NCBI GenBank assembly: GCA_021151605.1
Contig: JAGKWZ010000171.1
Location: forward strand, 1 to 11,255
Direction: 5' to 3'
DNA from: Verrucomicrobiaceae bacterium
Lineage (GTDB): Bacteria > Verrucomicrobiota > Verrucomicrobiia > Verrucomicrobiales > Verrucomicrobiaceae
DNA length: 11,255 nt
The position numbers and the translations under genes are program-made. The notes below the pieces were generated by a model that was not told where the DNA came from, searched no databases, and saw only the letters and a list, made by a program, of their open reading frames with translations. This document shows positions 6,688 to 11,255 of this stretch, piece by piece (the stretch's first letter is position 1; each line of letters starts with the position of its first letter).

Positions 6688-7817
6688 AGCTGGAAATCAT
6701 TCACGATGAAGCGGGATTCACCGCCCTGAAGCCCGACTGGGATCGGCTGTTGGATGCCTCCACCACGCACAGTCCCTTTCTCTCCTGGGACTACGTCCGC
6801 CTCTGGTGGGAAGCTTGTGGCAAAGATTTCAAGCTCTGCCTTGGTGTCGTGCGGGATCTGGCAGGCATCGCCCTGGGCATCGCCCCGTTTGTCATCGGCG
6901 CGGATCGTGGTGAGTCACGCCAGCACCTGCGGCACCTGGGTTTCATGAATGGTCTCGGTGAAGTGCAGGGCGAGCGCATGGACCTGCTCGTGCCCGCGGG
7001 TCGTGAGGCAGAGGTCACGCCACTGCTTGCCTCCGTCATTTCCCAGACCCGCAACTGCTGGGACGTCGTGCGTCTGAACAAAGTGCCGGATGAATCAGCA
7101 AATCATCCGCTGCTGCTCGCCGAGCTGCACCGTGCCGGCGTGGAGGCAGGCGTGCTGAACCGGTCAGCCTGTCATTATCTGGATCTCCGCCCGACCTGGG
7201 ATGAGTCTGAAAAGCAGGTCAAGGGCAGTTTCCGCAGCCAGATCCGCCGCAACTGGGGGCGACTCCTGAACGAGCATTCGGGCACCGTGGTCATCGACCT
7301 TTCGCCCGAGGTTTCGATCCGGCATTTCTTCCACCTTCATGCCATGCATTGGCCAGATGGAGTCAGCTCCTTCCTGCGGCCGAAGATCCGTCAGTTGCAT
7401 GAAGAGCTGATCCAAAAATGGCTGCCCACCGGACGCATCCTGATGCCTTTCATCATGATCGATGGAGAGCCCGTTGGCTCCATCTACGCCCTCTGTCATC
7501 TCGGTGAGGTCATGATCTACCAGCTCGGCTGGGACAAGCGCTACGCCAGCATCAGCATGGGAAACATGGGCATTCGTGCCACATTGGAAGAGGCCATCCA
7601 TCGTGGCTTCCAAAGGGTGGATTTCCTGCCTGGCGAGTATCGCTACAAGCGGGACTGGAGTCCCCATGTCCGCCATGTGTCAGATCTGGAGTGCCTGCAT
7701 CCCTGGCATCTCCGGGCGCTCGCCTTCCGCACCCTGCGCACCGCCAAGCGCCTCTTTTCTAAACCGCTGAATATCGCAGCCACAGCTTCCACCGCCTCAT
7801 CAGATCCCAAAGCATGA
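6684..7817 (+). CDS. FemAB/CelD-like GNAT-fold acyltransferase
   Basis: A 377-residue protein of the Acetyltransf_6 (BioF2/CelD) kind, related to FemAB. The N-terminal half (1-165) contains the typical opening EAGFTALKPDWDRLLDAS...PFLSWDYVRLWWE and a strand set including GIAPFVI (65-71). The second half is the more conserved GNAT-like domain: FRSQIRRNWGRL (183-194), GEPVGSIYAL (261-270), the YQLGWDKRYASISMG core (279-293) and VDFLPGEYRYKRDW (312-325). No membrane segment is seen. Proteins of this kind are frequent in exopolysaccharide loci, including PEP-CTERM/EpsH-type loci, where they are thought to acylate or aminoacylate sugars; the acyl donor and acceptor cannot be told. The start is TTG with a strong Shine-Dalgarno. 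The gene overlaps the hydrolase gene (TTGA) and the second glycosyltransferase gene (ATGA) by four bases each. Confidence 0.9.
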   Translation: MKLEIIHDEAGFTALKPDWDRLLDASTTHSPFLSWDYVRLWWEACGKDFKLCLGVVRDLAGIALGIAPFVIGADRGESRQHLRHLGFMNGLGEVQGERMDLLVPAGREAEVTPLLASVISQTRNCWDVVRLNKVPDESANHPLLLAELHRAGVEAGVLNRSACHYLDLRPTWDESEKQVKGSFRSQIRRNWGRLLNEHSGTVVIDLSPEVSIRHFFHLHAMHWPDGVSSFLRPKIRQLHEELIQKWLPTGRILMPFIMIDGEPVGSIYALCHLGEVMIYQLGWDKRYASISMGNMGIRATLEEAIHRGFQRVDFLPGEYRYKRDWSPHVRHVSDLECLHPWHLRALAFRTLRTAKRLFSKPLNIAATASTASSDPKA

Positions 7818-9040
7818 AAGTCCTCGTCCTCACGGCAGACGCCAACACGCTCATCTATCATCGAGGAGATCTCATCCGTGATCTGGCCGTGCATGGTTGC
7901 CAGGTCGTCACCTCCGCCGCTGAGGACTACGAGCATGTGCAAAAGTTTGTCCAAAGCCTGGGCGCACGGCATGTGCCCATCCGCATGGTGCGCAGTCGGG
8001 TGAATCTGCTGAAAGACTGGATCACCTGGCTGGACATGTTCCGTCTATTCCGGCGGGAAAAGCCCGACGCCCTCTTCGCCTACACCATCAAATCCGTCGT
8101 CTATGGCTGTGTCGTCGCACGCCTGGCAGGAGTGCCAAAGGTGTATGCGCTGCTGCCAGGACTTGGCTTCACCTTTGTGAAAACGGAGACGCTGAAGCAG
8201 GCAATTGTGCAATGGATCTCAGTGCTCCTGCATCGCTTCGCCCTGAAGCGGGCAGACGTCATCTTCATGCAGAACAAGGACGACGTGAAGCTCTTCACCG
8301 ACATGCGCATGCTCCCGCCTGGAGTGCCGGTGCATGTCACCGCAGGCAGTGGCGTGAATCTGGAGGAATACCCACACGTCCCGCTCGAAGGGAATGCCGA
8401 CATCGCCGCTGGTCGCATCCGCTTTGTGCTCGTCAGCCGCCTGCTCATCAGTAAAGGCGTCTGCGTCTTTGCCGAAGCTGCTCGGAAGATCAAAGCCCGC
8501 CACCCGCAGGTCGAGTTCCACCTCGTCGGCCCCTTTGACCCGAATCCGAACCGCGTCACCGAGGAGGAAGTGGCGCAGTGGGTGAAAGAAGGCACGCTGA
8601 TCCATCACGGCATGATCAAGGACATCCCCTCCATCCTCAAAACGATGCACATCTTCTGCCTGCCCACCTGGTATCGTGAGGGCGTGCCACACGCCAGCCT
8701 GGAGGCACTTTCCACGGGTCTTCCCATGATCACTACAGACTCCGTCGGAGCCAAGGAATGCGTGGCAGACCCCACCACGCCTGCCGGTGTCTTGAAGCAG
8801 GGCCGCAACGGCTTCCTTTGCCCGACTCGTGATATCGATGCCGTGGCGCAGGCCATGCAGTATTTCATTGATCATCCCGACCAGATTGCCCCCATGGGCC
8901 AGGCCAGCCGCCAGCTAGCCGCAGAGGTCTTCGATGTGCGGTTCGTCAACCAAATCATCCTCCGCGCCATGGCCGTGGAGCCCGCCAATTCTGCACAACC
9001 TTTCGTCCACCAGCCTTGCCCTCAGGTGGCAGGTGCATGA
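7814..9040 (+). CDS. GT4-family glycosyltransferase, PglA-like
   Basis: A 408-residue GT-B glycosyltransferase. The N-terminal domain begins MKVLVLTAD with HRGDLIRDLAVHGCQV (16-31). FAYTIKSVVYG (88-98) and LLPGLGFTF (113-121) are typical of the PglA-like subgroup that adds N-acetyl-galactosamine or similar sugars to undecaprenyl-linked glycans. GSGVNLEEYP (178-187) starts the donor-binding domain, VSRLLISKG (207-215) contains the phosphate-contacting Arg and Lys, HLVGPFD (236-242) follows, and the E289-x7-E297 motif lies in REGVPHASLEALSTGLP with TTDSVGAKE after it. Sugar specificity from motifs alone is tentative. It should act at the cytoplasmic membrane face. It overlaps the acyltransferase gene by ATGA and is followed 25 bases later by the chain-length gene. 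The last 20 residues are proline/alanine-rich and probably a disordered tail. Confidence 0.92.
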   Translation: MKVLVLTADANTLIYHRGDLIRDLAVHGCQVVTSAAEDYEHVQKFVQSLGARHVPIRMVRSRVNLLKDWITWLDMFRLFRREKPDALFAYTIKSVVYGCVVARLAGVPKVYALLPGLGFTFVKTETLKQAIVQWISVLLHRFALKRADVIFMQNKDDVKLFTDMRMLPPGVPVHVTAGSGVNLEEYPHVPLEGNADIAAGRIRFVLVSRLLISKGVCVFAEAARKIKARHPQVEFHLVGPFDPNPNRVTEEEVAQWVKEGTLIHHGMIKDIPSILKTMHIFCLPTWYREGVPHASLEALSTGLPMITTDSVGAKECVADPTTPAGVLKQGRNGFLCPTRDIDAVAQAMQYFIDHPDQIAPMGQASRQLAAEVFDVRFVNQIILRAMAVEPANSAQPFVHQPCPQVAGA

Positions 9041-9065
9041 TAGTAACCGCCTCGCACTGACTCTC

Positions 9066-11255
9066 ATGGCCTACCGACTCGCACTCGAATCCGCCTCTCC
9101 AAAGCCGCTCGTTTCGGCTGCCGGTGGGTTGCGTGCGCTCGTGCCCCACGCGCCCACTTCCTCACTGGGACTGCCCCAGGCCTTGCCAGAAGTGGATCAC
9201 TGCCCCTACCTCTCCACGCCTGCACCTCAGTTCAGCGAGGCTATCATCAGCATCGCCGACCTCGTCGGGTATATCAGGCGCTTCGGCTGGCTGGGCCTTC
9301 TTTTGGCACTCCCCGTGGCGGCCATGGCCTTTTACTTCCTCGGCATGGGAGCCAATGTCTATGAAGCCGAAGCCAAGCTCAAACTGCGCATCGGCGATAC
9401 CAATGTCCTCAACCTCCCTGACTCCGCCCGCGGAGGCCCGGGGGAGCTCAGTGCCCCCCAGCTCGTGAACAATCATCTCACCGAGATGAAATCACGCCGC
9501 TTCGCCGAGTTCCTCTTCGACAAATTTGACAGCTCCAAGCGCGAAGCCTGGACCGCCGACATGCTGGCAAACCCTGGACGCAAAGCCGAGCTGCTCAAGC
9601 TGGTCGGCCTCTACAAACCAGGCCCACCGCCGCCAGCCAAAGAATACTTCATCGAGCAGATCCTCGGCTCCGTCAGCGTCGAGCCGCTGAAGGAATCCCA
9701 CATCCTGCGTGTCATCGTGCGCGATGGTAATCCACAAATGGCGGCAGACATCGCCAACGCCTTCGCCGAGCAGTACATCCGATTCAACGGTGCCATCGAA
9801 TCCGGCGTCACCAAAGGCGAGAAAGAGTACCTCGAAAAGCAGGCCTCCGAGCTGCGCGCACGGCTTGAGGAAAGCGAGCGCAAGCTGGCCGAATACCGCA
9901 AAAGCGCCGGCATCGTGGACAACACCGCCAGCAGCGGCGTGGACAGCGCCCGGATGCTCCAATTCAACACCGCCATCACCGATGCCCAGCAGCGGCTCAT
10001 CAAGGCCCGCAGCGACCTCCAGAGCATCCGCACCACCCAGCAGGCCGGGCGCGACATCCAGGAAGTCCGCAGCGTCGGGGAGAATTCCGACGTCGCCTTC
10101 CACAGCAAGGAACTCGATGCCAAAATCGCCGAGCGCCGCGCCATGGAGCCCCTCTGTGGCCGCCGTCACCCGAAGATGATCGCCCTCTCTGGCGAGATTG
10201 ATTCCCTAAACATCGCCCTCAAACGCGCCATTGATGCCGTGATCACCCGGGCCGAGACCGAGGTCATCACCCTCGAACAGCAGATCCAGGATTATGAAAA
10301 GCAGCTCTCCACCTCCCGCAACATGGCCGTGGATCAGAGCGGGAAGAACGTGGAGTACAATCTCCTCAGTGACCGCGTGGCGGCTGACCGGCAGTCCTAC
10401 CAAAAGATCGTCAGCAGCCTGAGCAACGCCGAGATTACCGGCGGCTACACCGAAAGCAGTGCCCTCAGTCTCGCAGACACCGCCAGCGCTCCTGGGAAGC
10501 CGGTGAAACCAAACAAGCCCATGGCCGCCGTCGCCAGCTTCATGCTCTTTGGCATCCTCTGCCTCGGGGTGCCCATCGGCTGGGGTCTCTTCGACCAGCA
10601 TGTGATGAACCTCCTCCGCCAGGGCGGCTCACCTTCACCGAACATCCCCTCGGCCCGTGAGGTGCCCCATACACCGATATCCGCCGCACCTCAGCCCATG
10701 CCTCAGCGCCCGGCTTCCAGCCCCTTCCAGCTATCGGCACCACCTCCTCAGCCACAGCCCCTCAGCATCCCCGGCCTCGGCTCGGCCCCAGTTCTCGCCA
10801 AGCTTCCCAAAGTCGGCCCCTCGAGTCCCGAACAGATGCTCGGCCAACTGCTCCAGCCAGAGCCCATCGGAGCCGCCGGAGCCCTCCAGCAGATCACCAT
10901 CGCCCTGGAAATGAACGCCCTGAAACGCAGCGGCCTCGGCGGCATCATCCTCATCACCAGCGCGGATGCAGGAGAGGGAAAAACCGCCGCCGCCGCCGCT
11001 CTCGCCGCCGCCTTCTGCCATCAGGGCCGCAGCGTCTTCATGATGGAGTGCAACGCCGTCTCCCCTGCCCTGCATCATTGGTTCCCACACGCCAGCCATC
11101 ACAGCTCCTGGGCCCATGACCTGGAGTCCCTCCGCTACGGCAATACCCACCTCTTCCTCCTTCCCGCCCACGACCTCCCCGCCTACGCCACCAACGAGCT
11201 TCTCGACGGCTACCGCGCCTGGATCGACCGCGCCAGACATCATGTGGACTGGATC
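9066..11255 (+). CDS. Wzc-like chain-length determinant / BY-kinase-type protein (partial, 3' end cut)
   Basis: An open frame of 730 codons from the ATG to the window edge. In order: an N-terminal extension of about 74 residues; a first membrane segment at 75-96; a periplasmic Wzz-type region with coiled-coil stretches near 250-285, 300-325 and 376-415, and HPK at 368-370; the proline motif APGKPVKPNKP (475-485) before a second membrane segment (486-509). Then come a proline-rich linker (about 522-590) and a P-loop domain with Walker A SADAGEGKT (632-640). This is the architecture of Wzc-type tyrosine autokinases that control polysaccharide length and export in the inner membrane. The Walker A' position reads VFMMECN (657-663) instead of hhhDxD, so kinase activity is doubtful. 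Walker B and the C-terminal tyrosine cluster would lie past the edge. There is no clear Shine-Dalgarno, but the next in-frame ATG lies inside the first membrane segment. Confidence 0.92.
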   Translation, partial: MAYRLALESASPKPLVSAAGGLRALVPHAPTSSLGLPQALPEVDHCPYLSTPAPQFSEAIISIADLVGYIRRFGWLGLLLALPVAAMAFYFLGMGANVYEAEAKLKLRIGDTNVLNLPDSARGGPGELSAPQLVNNHLTEMKSRRFAEFLFDKFDSSKREAWTADMLANPGRKAELLKLVGLYKPGPPPPAKEYFIEQILGSVSVEPLKESHILRVIVRDGNPQMAADIANAFAEQYIRFNGAIESGVTKGEKEYLEKQASELRARLEESERKLAEYRKSAGIVDNTASSGVDSARMLQFNTAITDAQQRLIKARSDLQSIRTTQQAGRDIQEVRSVGENSDVAFHSKELDAKIAERRAMEPLCGRRHPKMIALSGEIDSLNIALKRAIDAVITRAETEVITLEQQIQDYEKQLSTSRNMAVDQSGKNVEYNLLSDRVAADRQSYQKIVSSLSNAEITGGYTESSALSLADTASAPGKPVKPNKPMAAVASFMLFGILCLGVPIGWGLFDQHVMNLLRQGGSPSPNIPSAREVPHTPISAAPQPMPQRPASSPFQLSAPPPQPQPLSIPGLGSAPVLAKLPKVGPSSPEQMLGQLLQPEPIGAAGALQQITIALEMNALKRSGLGGIILITSADAGEGKTAAAAALAAAFCHQGRSVFMMECNAVSPALHHWFPHASHHSSWAHDLESLRYGNTHLFLLPAHDLPAYATNELLDGYRAWIDRARHHVDWI

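Noticed and set aside
9037..9060. Seven-codon ORF (ATGA overlap with the second glycosyltransferase stop) before the Wzc-like gene
   Set aside because: Too short to support as a gene. It may help reinitiation at 9066, but nothing else indicates function.
9492..10169. 225-codon open frame on the minus strand, glycine/alanine/valine-rich
   Set aside because: Antisense to the periplasmic coiled-coil part of the Wzc-like protein; its composition is the mirror of Ala/Glu/Lys/Arg codons.
10983..11013. Run of GCC triplets after Walker A
   Set aside because: It encodes the alanine-rich helix following the P-loop and is explained by codon bias; no sign of a slippage product in the frame.
1..11255. 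CRISPR arrays, tRNA/rRNA genes, insertion sequences, integrase sites
   Set aside because: No evenly spaced direct repeats, RNA-gene signatures or transposase-like frames were seen. The only repeat of note is the 120-bp palindromic element.

Overview
The window looks like part of a chromosome from a Gram-negative, GC-rich bacterium. Gene style and content (Wzc-like chain-length protein, FemAB-like acyltransferase, GH123/DUF4091 protein, short overlaps, mixed ATG/GTG/TTG starts) fit Verrucomicrobiota or a related PVC lineage. This placement is inferred from gene content; there is no rRNA or other phylogenetic marker.

Layout. (1) Positions 81-401, minus strand: a small predicted membrane protein, divergent from what follows. 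(2) Positions 402-642: a divergent intergenic stretch holding one doubtful short ORF (486-719). (3) Positions 643-2512, plus strand: a compact three-gene group. It encodes a 108-residue cysteine protein resembling the N-terminal module of heterodisulfide reductase HdrA, a 2x[4Fe-4S] ferredoxin-like protein (4-base overlap), and a phytanoyl-CoA-dioxygenase-type Fe(II)/2-oxoglutarate oxygenase. (4) Positions 2513-2684: an AT-rich non-coding gap with a possible promoter and an imperfect palindrome. (5) Positions 2685-11255, plus strand: an exopolysaccharide operon running off the right edge. Its genes encode a polysaccharide deacetylase, a GT4 glycosyltransferase, a secreted GH123/DUF4091-type glycoside hydrolase, a FemAB/CelD-like acyltransferase, a second GT4 glycosyltransferase of PglA-like type, and a Wzc-like chain-length determinant fused to a tyrosine-kinase-type P-loop domain. 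The last is cut by the window.

How the genes may work together: the two cytoplasmic glycosyltransferases would build a lipid-linked glycan and the acyltransferase could decorate it. The Wzc-like inner-membrane protein would control chain length and export. The deacetylase and the secreted hydrolase would modify or trim the polymer. A hydrolase of a family known for N-acetylgalactosaminidases beside a deacetylase suggests an amino-sugar polymer, but that is a hypothesis. No flippase, polymerase or initiating phosphoglycosyltransferase is in the window; they probably lie beyond the right edge.

Most notable observations: a 120-bp palindromic repeat inserted in frame (exactly 40 codons) just after the start codon of the first glycosyltransferase; the Wzc-like protein, which keeps Walker A but has lost the acidic/arginine residues of Walker A'; and the stand-alone HdrA-N-like plus ferredoxin pair.
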